Below, one piece after another: positions 33,150 to 39,988 of a DNA stretch of 64,000 nucleotides. Source of the DNA: Actinacidiphila yeochonensis CN732 (GTDB lineage: Bacteria; Actinomycetota; Actinomycetes; Streptomycetales; Streptomycetaceae). Below the pieces are notes generated by a model that saw only the letters and a program-made list of their open reading frames with translations, ran no database searches and was not told where the DNA came from. A program made the translations under genes and the position numbers. Where the stretch lies: assembly GCF_000745345.1 (NCBI RefSeq), contig NZ_JQNR01000005.1, forward strand, positions 4,464,001-4,528,000. The letters are read 5' to 3'. Every line of letters begins with the position of its first letter. Positions within the stretch are counted from its first letter, which is position 1.

Positions 33150-33260
33150 CATGATGGCCGTTCGGAGCAGTGACCGAGCGGCTGGGAAAAGGTGCGGCGG
33201 GACGGTGCGCGGGCCGGTAGTGTCACGGCGACCGCGACATCGCCCGAGGAGGTGAGACCC

Positions 33261-33314
33261 ATGAACGCTCTATCCCTGTGGGTGCTCCCCCTCCCCGTCA
33301 CGGCCGGCGACTGA
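33261..33314 (+). CDS. 17-aa leader peptide before the alpha/beta hydrolase
   Basis: ATG 33261 has an excellent ribosome site (GAGGAGGTGAGACCC) but codes only MNALSLWVLPLPVTAGD before TGA 33314. Its coding end pairs with the following bases (GGCGAC 33306-33311 with GTCGCC 33322-33327), and a second hairpin follows (33328-33354). The hydrolase ATG is 56 bases behind. This layout is that of a translated leader controlling the downstream gene by ribosome position, as described for antibiotic- or amino-acid-responsive leaders. Confidence 0.55.
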   Translation: MNALSLWVLPLPVTAGD

Positions 33315-33354
33315 CGTTGACGTCGCCGGGAGCGCCTCCTGACAAGGCACTCCC
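33306..33354 (+). promoter_or_regulatory. Two competing hairpins between leader peptide and hydrolase
   Basis: Hairpin one, GGCGAC/GTCGCC, overlaps the leader stop codon. Hairpin two, GGGAGCGCCT (33328-33337) with AGGCACTCCC (33345-33354), loop CCTGACA, has one mismatch and ends just before the GAAAGG ribosome site of the hydrolase. A ribosome on the leader would melt the first hairpin and free its right arm. Confidence 0.5.
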
Positions 33355-33369
33355 GAAAGGCAACAACTC

Positions 33370-34134
33370 ATGCACCCCTTGCAGTTCACCGCGGAGTCGT
33401 CCTCGCACGGCATGGTCGGGCGCGACTTCACCGTGGGCGAGGTCCCTGGCGTCCTCTGGTCGCCCGCGTCCGGCACCGATCGAGCCCCCCTGGTGCTGAT
33501 GGGGCACGGCGGCGGCACGCACAAGAAGGCGTCGGCGATGACGGGCCGCGCACAACTCCTCGTGAACGGTTGCGGCTTCCACGTCGCCGTCATAGACGCG
33601 CCAGGTCACGGGGACCGGCCGCGCACGGCCCACGACGAGCGGGAGATCGCCGCACTGTACGCGGCCAGGGCGGCCGGCGAGCCCGAGGGTCCGATCGTCG
33701 TCCGTTACAACTCCCACCTGGCGGAACTCGCCGTGCCGGAGTGGCGGGCGACCCTGGACGCCCTCCAGGAACGTCCGGAGATAGGCGCCCACGGACCGGT
33801 CGGCTACGTCGGCATCAACATGGGCACCGCGATCGGAGTGCCGCTGGCGGCCGTCGAACCCAGGATCACCGCCGCGGCCTTCGGCCAGCACTGGCCCGAC
33901 GCCCTGGCCGAGAGTGCGCGGCGGATCACCATCCCGATCGAGTTCGCGCTCCAGTGGGACGACGAGCACATCCCGCGCGAGGCCGGTCTCGCGCTGTTCG
34001 ACGCCTTCGCCTCGAAGGAGAAGACGCTGCACGTCAACGCGGGCAGGCACAAGGAACTGCCCAGGTTCGAGGCCGACAGCGCGACCAGGTTCCTTGCCCG
34101 GCACCTCGCCCGTCCACTTGCCGCGCAGGTCTGA
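33370..34134 (+). CDS. Alpha/beta hydrolase (dienelactone hydrolase-like) with Asn in place of the nucleophile Ser
   Basis: A 254-aa alpha/beta hydrolase. LVLMGHGGGTHKK near residue 42 is the oxyanion loop, VIDAPGHGDRP follows, and the C-terminal His is in NAGRHKELP. The nucleophile elbow reads GINMGT: residue 150 is Asn (AAC, positions 33817-33819) where relatives have Ser (GxSxGT), so one base change (AGC to AAC) would explain it. As read, the enzyme should be inactive in hydrolysis, perhaps a binding protein, or a recent mutation. It lies behind a leader peptide with hairpins. Confidence 0.8.
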   Translation: MHPLQFTAESSSHGMVGRDFTVGEVPGVLWSPASGTDRAPLVLMGHGGGTHKKASAMTGRAQLLVNGCGFHVAVIDAPGHGDRPRTAHDEREIAALYAARAAGEPEGPIVVRYNSHLAELAVPEWRATLDALQERPEIGAHGPVGYVGINMGTAIGVPLAAVEPRITAAAFGQHWPDALAESARRITIPIEFALQWDDEHIPREAGLALFDAFASKEKTLHVNAGRHKELPRFEADSATRFLARHLARPLAAQV

Positions 34135-34180
34135 CCCGGCGTGTCGACCTGATGCGAGGGGCGTGCTCCCGACCTGAGCG

Positions 34181-34214
34181 GTGCGGCGTCCGTCCGGCAG
34201 GACGGACACCGCAC
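34181..34214. terminator. Bidirectional terminator between convergent genes
   Basis: GTGCGGCGTCCGTCC and GGACGGACACCGCAC form a 15-bp stem with one mismatch around the loop GGCA. It lies midway between the end of the hydrolase gene (34134) and the end of the crystallin gene (34259, opposite strand). Confidence 0.7.
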
Positions 34215-34258
34215 CACGGCCCGGAGTCAGCACCGCCGTGCCTCCTCCGGCCCGTCGG

Positions 34259-34621
34259 TCAGTTGACGTGGATGAAGATGACGTCACCGCTGACGTCCAC
34301 GTTCCGCTGGTCCTTGAGGAAGTTCACCTGCACGACGGAGCCGTTCCGGTTCACCCGGACGTAGCCCGCGTTGTTCCCCGAGTTGAGGTAGGTGACGCCG
34401 TACACGGCGACGGGGAGGTCTCCCGCGTTGGCGAAGCAGAGCTCCTCGCCGGACGGCTGCTTCCACAGTTGCAGGAAGTCCGTCCGGTTGTCACAGTCCA
34501 CACGGTCGACGGCTGCCTTCGACGGCGCGGCCGTCGCCGTCACGGCCGATCCCGCGACCATCGCGGCGGCGAACGTGACGGCGACGGCCGCCTTGACGGT
34601 CTTGTTGACGTGGAAACGCAT
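34259..34621 (-). CDS. Secreted beta/gamma-crystallin-domain protein
   Basis: A 120-aa exported protein. A Sec signal peptide covers residues 1-32 (basic VNKTVK, then AAVAVTFAAAMVAGSAVTAT, cleavage after ATAA). The mature part (DCDNRTDFLQLWKQPSGEEL, CFANAGDLPV, NSGNNAGYVRVN) is like the small Streptomyces beta/gamma-crystallins, one of which is a yeast-killing toxin. Two Cys may form a disulfide. AAGGAG precedes ATG 34621. The function is either stress/calcium binding or antifungal. Confidence 0.8.
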   Translation of the reverse strand: MRFHVNKTVKAAVAVTFAAAMVAGSAVTATAAPSKAAVDRVDCDNRTDFLQLWKQPSGEELCFANAGDLPVAVYGVTYLNSGNNAGYVRVNRNGSVVQVNFLKDQRNVDVSGDVIFIHVN

Positions 34622-35230
34622 GCTGCTCCTTCGGGCTTTCGTGCCGGCGCACGACTTTTACCGTGCCCTCGAACGCACCGCTCCGGCAGGACCCGGGCGG
34701 AAACATGCGAGAGCTTGAGTGGGCGCAGAAGAATGCGCGTCGCCCCTACGGACTCAGCGGCCACCGCACAAGGCTGTCCGGCCGTGAAAAATGAGCACCG
34801 CAGCAGGTCGGAACGGCGTCGCCGACGTGCTTGGGCGGACGGAGGAGAAACGGAGGAGGAAGGGAAGAGGATGTGAACGCACAGCCCTTGGTACATCTGT
34901 GCGCACCATCACTTTAGCGTGGCGGATTGGGGAAGTCATTACTTTTTCCGCAAGGAATTCAGGTGATTCGATAAAGTGGGAAAATAGAATCAACCATTCC
35001 TCCGAAGAATGCCCTGCATTTCCGGAGTCCAGATGGAGCCTGTCCGGAGTCCGTCCTGACGGCGGCCCCGTCCCGCCGGGGGAGAGGGGTCGATGCGCGC
35101 GCCACGGCCTTCGCGCTGAGCTGCGGGGAGGCCGGATGGCCGGATAGGGAGAGCGGATAAACTGCCCGTCGGCCCCGGTGTGCGGGGGAGTGCCCCGGGG
35201 AGTACGGGGGGAGCAAAGGGCGGCGGCAGT
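34622..35230. other. Long AT-richer intergenic region
   Basis: This 609-base gap separates the crystallin gene from the GNAT gene. The part 34915-35010 is unusually AT-rich for this genome (TCATTACTTTTTCCGCAAGG, then GATTCGATAAAGTGGGAAAA) and could hold promoters or protein-binding sites for both. The one possible frame (34791-35147) has no natural protein character. Confidence 0.4.
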
Positions 35231-35686
35231 ATGCAGATCGCGGTGGACGACCTCTCCGGGCCGGAGATCGCCGGGTTCCTCGACGAGCACGTGCAGCAGA
35301 TGCGGTCCATCTCGCCGCCGGAAAGCGTCCACGCTCTGGACCTGGAAGCCCTGCGGGCCCCCGGCATCACCTTCTGGGCGGTGCGCGACGACGGCGTCCT
35401 CGTCGGCTGCGGCGCGCTGAAGCGGCTGGACGACGGCCACGCGGAGCTGAAGTCGATGCGCACGGCGGCCGCCCGCCGGGGCGCGGGTATCGGGTCCCTG
35501 CTGCTGGGGCACATCATCGAGGAGGCACGCGGGGCGGGCGTCTCCCGGCTGAGCCTGGAGACCGGCGCCGAGGACTTCTTCCAGCCCGCCCGGCGACTCT
35601 ACGAGCGGTTCGGCTTCGAGCGCTGCGAGCCCTTCGCGGACTACCGGCCCGACCCGCTCAGCGTCTTCATGACAAAGCGTCTCTGA
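35231..35686 (+). CDS. GNAT-family N-acetyltransferase
   Basis: A 151-aa acetyltransferase. The acetyl-CoA motif A is MRTAAARRGAGIGSLLLGHI (residues ~76-96), and the family end ARRLYERFGFERCEPFADY follows. It resembles the PaiA/YedL-type single GNAT enzymes. ATG 35231 is preceded by GGGCGGCGG rather than a clean ribosome site. It is a single gene and the acetylated substrate is unknown. Confidence 0.85.
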   Translation: MQIAVDDLSGPEIAGFLDEHVQQMRSISPPESVHALDLEALRAPGITFWAVRDDGVLVGCGALKRLDDGHAELKSMRTAAARRGAGIGSLLLGHIIEEARGAGVSRLSLETGAEDFFQPARRLYERFGFERCEPFADYRPDPLSVFMTKRL

Positions 35687-35878
35687 CGGCCGAGGCGCCG
35701 TGCGCCGGAACCGCGCCCGGTCCTCGGCGAGCACGGTGGACCCGGCGGCCGGGGTGGACCCGGCGAACCCGGTCGGGGTGGCGGCCGCGCGGCAGTCGGC
35801 CGGAGGCGGGGCCCGGCGGAAGCGCCGAGGGATGCTCGGAGCCCCGCTCGGCCGACGCCTCGGCCAAGCGGGGGAGTC

Positions 35879-36730
35879 TCAGCGAGCGGCCCCGGTCTCC
35901 ACCGGGCGGGACTCGTCCCGGCTGTAGGCGGACCAGCCGCCGACGTAGAGCCGGCCATGGCCGAGGCCCGTGTGCTCCAGGGTCAGCAGGTTGTGGCAGG
36001 CCGTCACCCCGGAGCCGCAGTAGGAGACAACCCTCGACGCGGTGTTCTGGTCCACTCCCGCGGCGGCGAAGTTCTCCCTGATCCGCCGCGCGGGCAGGAG
36101 GCGTCCGTCGCCGTCCAGGTTCTCCCGGCACGGGACGTTCACCGCGCCCGGGACGTGGCCCGGACGCGGGTCGACCGGGTCCTGCCGGCCGACGAAGCGG
36201 TCGCGGTTGCGGGCGTCGACCGCCAGGACGTCCGGCCCGGTCACCTCGTCGGCCTCGGCCAGCAGCCGCGCCGGCCAGGGGCGGACGGAGAAGTCGCCGG
36301 CGGCGGGTACCGGCTCCTCCGCGGTCAGGGAGTCGGGGTGCGCCGCGAGGTAGGCGGTGAGTCCGCCGTCGAGGACCGCCGCGCGGCGTCCCGTGGTGCG
36401 GAGCATCCACACCAGCCGGGCCGCTATGACACCGCCCTGGTCGTCGTAGGCGACGACGATGTCGTCGTCGCCGACCCCCAGCGCCCGCATCCCTTCGGCG
36501 AACACCTCCGGCGACGGCATCGGGTTCCGGCCGCCTTCCAGCGTGGCGGGCCCGGTCAGCCAGCGGTCGAGGTCCACGAACACGGCGCCCGGCAGGTGTC
36601 CCCCCTCGTACGCGGCGCGCCCGGAACGGCCGTCCAGGTACCACCTCGTGTCCGCGAGAACCACTCGCCCCGGCAGGTCTTCCAGCTCCTCGGTCCGTGC
36701 GAAGGGCGGGATGTCTACGAGTTCACTCAT
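35879..36730 (-). CDS. Thiosulfate/3-mercaptopyruvate sulfurtransferase (two rhodanese domains)
   Basis: A 283-aa enzyme with an inactive N-terminal rhodanese domain (residues ~15-130; VVLADTRWYLDGRSGRAAYE) and an active C-terminal one (~150-275). The catalytic Cys238 lies in YCGSGVTACH, the loop form seen in bacterial thiosulfate and mercaptopyruvate sulfurtransferases. It moves sulfane sulfur to cyanide or a thiol acceptor. It is a single gene, convergent with the GNAT gene. Confidence 0.9.
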   Translation of the reverse strand: MSELVDIPPFARTEELEDLPGRVVLADTRWYLDGRSGRAAYEGGHLPGAVFVDLDRWLTGPATLEGGRNPMPSPEVFAEGMRALGVGDDDIVVAYDDQGGVIAARLVWMLRTTGRRAAVLDGGLTAYLAAHPDSLTAEEPVPAAGDFSVRPWPARLLAEADEVTGPDVLAVDARNRDRFVGRQDPVDPRPGHVPGAVNVPCRENLDGDGRLLPARRIRENFAAAGVDQNTASRVVSYCGSGVTACHNLLTLEHTGLGHGRLYVGGWSAYSRDESRPVETGAAR

Positions 36731-36824
36731 GGGTCGACCTTAGCCACCTGTCCATTATGTGAGCCACAGAGTTCCGAACTGCGAGACGCTGGCCCGCCGG
36801 TCCGCCGTGCCGACGGGCGCGGGC

Positions 36825-37385
36825 TCAAGCGGACGGCGGGGCCGGGGACCAGATGCCCAGCCACTGTTCGGCGCCCCACTCCTCGTACCGTCGCACCTCG
36901 GTGAACCCCAGCTTCGCCGCGAGGCGCATCGAGGCGGTGTTGGCGGTCTGGGTGGTGAGCACCACCGGCTCGCCGGGAAGCGCGTCGGCGAACCAGCCGA
37001 GCGCCGCCGCGCACGCCTCGGCGGCGTACCCGTGTCCCCACGCCTCGGGCAGCAGCAGGTAGCCGAGCTCGGCCTCCCCGGCGTCCGGACGGACGCGGCT
37101 CCGGTGCTCCGCGTCACGCCGGTTGAGCTCGATGACGCCGATCATTGCCCCGTCGAGATCGACCACGAAGAGGCCGGGGCGCCCCTTGGGTGTCTCGGGC
37201 AACGCGCGTTCGAGCTCGGCACGCGGCCGGGGGCCGCCGACGTAGGTGCCCACCTCCGGTGAGGTGAACAGCTCGACGAACGCCGGGCGGTCCCGGGCCT
37301 CGGGCCCGCGGAGCACGAGCCGCTCGGTCCTGAGGGGGGTGGCGGGCGGCCAGGGCAGGGGCTCGGGCTCGGTCGTAGCGGTCAC
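36825..37385 (-). CDS. GNAT-family N-acetyltransferase (RimJ/RimL type)
   Basis: A 186-aa acetyltransferase: LRTERLVLRGPEARDRPAFV at the N-terminus, then YLLLPEAWGHGYAAEACAAA as acetyl-CoA motif, and NTASMRLAAKLGF. This is the acetyltransf_3 group, which modifies ribosomal protein N-termini or small amines. GTG 37385 gives the usual family length. It lies behind the sulfurtransferase in the same orientation, separated by about 95 bases. Confidence 0.85.
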   Translation of the reverse strand: MTATTEPEPLPWPPATPLRTERLVLRGPEARDRPAFVELFTSPEVGTYVGGPRPRAELERALPETPKGRPGLFVVDLDGAMIGVIELNRRDAEHRSRVRPDAGEAELGYLLLPEAWGHGYAAEACAAALGWFADALPGEPVVLTTQTANTASMRLAAKLGFTEVRRYEEWGAEQWLGIWSPAPPSA

Positions 37386-37862
37386 GGCGGGCAACCTACC
37401 GCGGCCCGTCGGGCCGGGGTCCCGGACGGTCGGCGGCGGTGGTGGCGGCTTCCGGTCGAGTGGACCCCGTTCCGGTCCCGCCGCCCCACCGTGAACGTCC
37501 GGCGCAGCCGTCACCTCTTGCGCATATATGCGGACGTCCTGTGTTGAGTTTTCGTTTCGCCCGCCTGTCGGGCGTCCGTTCCGCGAGACGGCGCGCGGCG
37601 GAAGCGGCGGGATTGCCCGGCGCCGGACGGATTGTCCGCGCCGGGCAATTAACCCGACCGGAACGCCAACGAAATGCAGGCGTGGATGTCCAATGGGCCC
37701 GATAATTCAAGGCGATCAACGTCTTTCGTTCGGCATTCCGCAGGTCGTAGGGTCGCGGTGCGCGGTCGTTCCCGGACCGGGAACGGAGCCGCGCGTGCCA
37801 CTGGCTCCACCCATCCCCCCGCGTTCCGTATCCCGTTCCCGCACCGGACAGGACACCCGCGC
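37386..37862. other. Intergenic region before the Tat amidase operon
   Basis: A 477-base gap between divergent transcription units. It contains a 12-bp perfect palindrome CGCATATATGCG (37521-37532), the only AT-rich block, which could be an operator or contain a -10 (TATATG). No gene is apparent. A clear ribosome site for the amidase ATG at 37863 is lacking (ACAGGACACCCGCGC precedes it). Confidence 0.4.
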
Positions 37863-39812
37863 ATGCCGACAGACCTTCCCGTTCCCGCCGCACAGGCCCC
37901 CGGCGCCGGCCCCGAGCCCGCCGCCGCAACCGCCGCCCACGGGCCCAGCCGCCGTGCCCTCATCGGCGGTGCCGCCGCCGTGACCGGTGCCGCCGCCGTC
38001 TCCGTGGCGGTGGCCGGCCCCGCCTCCGCCACGCCCGCCACCCGGGCGGCCACTCCCGACGCCTCCGCCGCCGCCCGGCTGACCGCCGCCCTGCCGAAGG
38101 TGTCGGCGATCCCGCGCCGGGCGCGGCTGGTCGACTACGAGGTGGTGGAACTGGCCGCGCTGCTGCGGGCCCGCGTCGTCACCGCCGTGCAGGTGACCAC
38201 CGCGTACCTGGATCGCATCGACCGCCTCAACGGCCCCTTCGAGACCTACGGCGACAACGGCCTCTACAACGCCTTCGTCCGTGTCGACCGCGACGGCGCC
38301 CTGGCCGCCGCCGCTGCCGCCGACGCCCGCTTCGCCCGCGCCCGGCACACCCGCGAGGAGCTGCCGCCGCTGCTCGGCATCCCCTTCGGCGTCAAGGACT
38401 CCGTCGCCGTCAAGGGACTTGAGGCCAAGGACGGCAGCCACGCCTTCGACGGCAACGCCGCCCTGCGCGACGCCACCGTGGTGAAGCGGCTGCGGGACGC
38501 CGGCGCGGTCATCCTCGGCCACACCGTCGCCTCGGCCTTCTCCGGCTCGATCACCGGCACGTTCGCCGGCAACGCCTGGAACCCCGCCTACGTGCCCGGT
38601 GGTTCCAGCCAGGGCTCCGGCGTCGCCCCGGTGGCCCGGCTGGCCGCCGCGGCCATCGGCGAGGAGACCGGCGGCTCGATCATGATGCCCTCGGCCGCCA
38701 ACGGGGCCAGCGGCATCAAGCCCTCGCTCGGCACCACCCCGGTGGCCGGCCTGATGCCGCTGTCGCCCGGGTACGACGTCCTCGGCCCCATCGCCCGCTC
38801 GGTCCGTGACGCCTCGCTGATCCTGTCGGTGATCCTCGGCCCCGACCCCGCCGACGACCCGCTCAGCCTCTCCGCGCCCGACCCGTTCCCGGCGATGCCG
38901 CTGACCGCCCGCACCGGCCGCAGGCCGCTGGCCGGCACCACCATCGGCATCCCGCAGACCGACTGGATGCGCACCAGCCGCGGCGTGCAGTCCGGTACCT
39001 CCCCGCAGGACACCTACGACGCCGACCACCTGGCCGCCTTCGACCGGCTCAAGGAGCAGCTGGCCTCGCTGGGCGCCACCGTCAAGGAGTTCCCGGGCCT
39101 GGACGTCACGGTCGCCGCCAACGACCCGTACTTCTCCACCACCGACGTGCTGGCCACGGTCGACGGCTCCCCGGTCTCGCCGTCCTCCGCGGTGCTCAGC
39201 CCCAACCGGTACGAGATCCGCTACTGGGACGCCGTCAAGGACTTCGCCGCCACCCGCCCCGCCGACCAGGCCGCCGCACTGCTCGCCCAGTACGGCCGCA
39301 AGGCGCCCGGCGAGGCCGCCGCGTCCTTCGACTCCGCGACGCGCTTCGCCGGTCTGATACCGGCCTCGGTGCGGGCCGAGGGGGAGCACCGGCGCCGCAC
39401 CCTCCAGGCCAACTACCAGGCGGCGCTGGACGCGGCCGGTGTGGACTTCATGCTGGTCTTCTCCATCGGCGCCCAGATCGGGCTGCGGGCCGGCGGCGGC
39501 TTCCCCGTCTACCGCGCCTACTACCAGCTGCCCAACGCGCTGACCTGGCCGATGGTCTCCTTCCCGGTCGGGTACGACAGCACCGTCGGGCTGCCGATCT
39601 CCGCCCAGTTCTGGGGGCCGCGCTTCAGCGAGCCGCTGATCGTCCAGGCCGCCCTCGACTACCAGGCGCACTACCCGCAGTACCACACCGCCGCGCCGCC
39701 CGACCCGGTCGCCGCCGCGCCCAAGCTCGCCCCGCGCGTCCTGCGGGCCGAACCCGCCACGCCGCCCGAGCTGTCCAACGACCCGCTGGTGGCCGAGGAG
39801 GCCCTGCGATGA
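37863..39812 (+). CDS. Tat-exported amidase (amidase-signature family)
   Basis: A 649-aa secreted enzyme. Residues ~26-58 form a twin-arginine signal (SRRALIGGAAAVTGAAAVSV). The amidase-signature triad is Lys178 (PFGVKDSVAVKG), Ser248 (PGGSSQGSG, cis-Ser) and Ser272 (EETGGSIMMPS, nucleophile). It hydrolyses an amide outside the cell. ATG 37863 puts the Tat motif where it belongs. Its last bases overlap the start of a 59-aa gene (ATGA), so the three genes 37863-42726 form one coupled operon. Confidence 0.9.
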   Translation: MPTDLPVPAAQAPGAGPEPAAATAAHGPSRRALIGGAAAVTGAAAVSVAVAGPASATPATRAATPDASAAARLTAALPKVSAIPRRARLVDYEVVELAALLRARVVTAVQVTTAYLDRIDRLNGPFETYGDNGLYNAFVRVDRDGALAAAAAADARFARARHTREELPPLLGIPFGVKDSVAVKGLEAKDGSHAFDGNAALRDATVVKRLRDAGAVILGHTVASAFSGSITGTFAGNAWNPAYVPGGSSQGSGVAPVARLAAAAIGEETGGSIMMPSAANGASGIKPSLGTTPVAGLMPLSPGYDVLGPIARSVRDASLILSVILGPDPADDPLSLSAPDPFPAMPLTARTGRRPLAGTTIGIPQTDWMRTSRGVQSGTSPQDTYDADHLAAFDRLKEQLASLGATVKEFPGLDVTVAANDPYFSTTDVLATVDGSPVSPSSAVLSPNRYEIRYWDAVKDFAATRPADQAAALLAQYGRKAPGEAAASFDSATRFAGLIPASVRAEGEHRRRTLQANYQAALDAAGVDFMLVFSIGAQIGLRAGGGFPVYRAYYQLPNALTWPMVSFPVGYDSTVGLPISAQFWGPRFSEPLIVQAALDYQAHYPQYHTAAPPDPVAAAPKLAPRVLRAEPATPPELSNDPLVAEEALR

Positions 39813-39988
39813 CGTTCCTCACCGTGGCCTGGCAGCCCGTCGTCAACGCCGGCCTGCCCCCGCAGCACCCGGCGGACGGCACCCGGCCCATCGCCACCGT
39901 CGGCTGGCTGCCCAAGCTCGGCACCGCCTTCTACCCCTACCCGAACGACGATCCCGACGCCCCCGCGAGCGAGGCCAGCACCGTATGA
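39809..39988 (+). CDS. 59-aa protein coupled between amidase and hydrolase
   Basis: ATG 39809 overlaps the amidase TGA, and the TGA at 39986-39988 overlaps the ATG of the next gene at 39985. The product (MTFLTVAWQPVVNAGLPPQH, then TVGWLPKLGTAFYPYPNDD) has no signal peptide, membrane span or Cys, and contains three Trp. Double ATGA coupling, natural codon usage and a coherent sequence argue that it is a real gene. I do not recognise it. It may be a small partner of one of the exported enzymes. Confidence 0.65.
   Translation: MTFLTVAWQPVVNAGLPPQHPADGTRPIATVGWLPKLGTAFYPYPNDDPDAPASEASTV

Noticed and set aside
34791..35147. 118-codon frame in the AT-richer gap
   Set aside because: No ribosome site, no domain; charged low-complexity start and no natural C-terminus.
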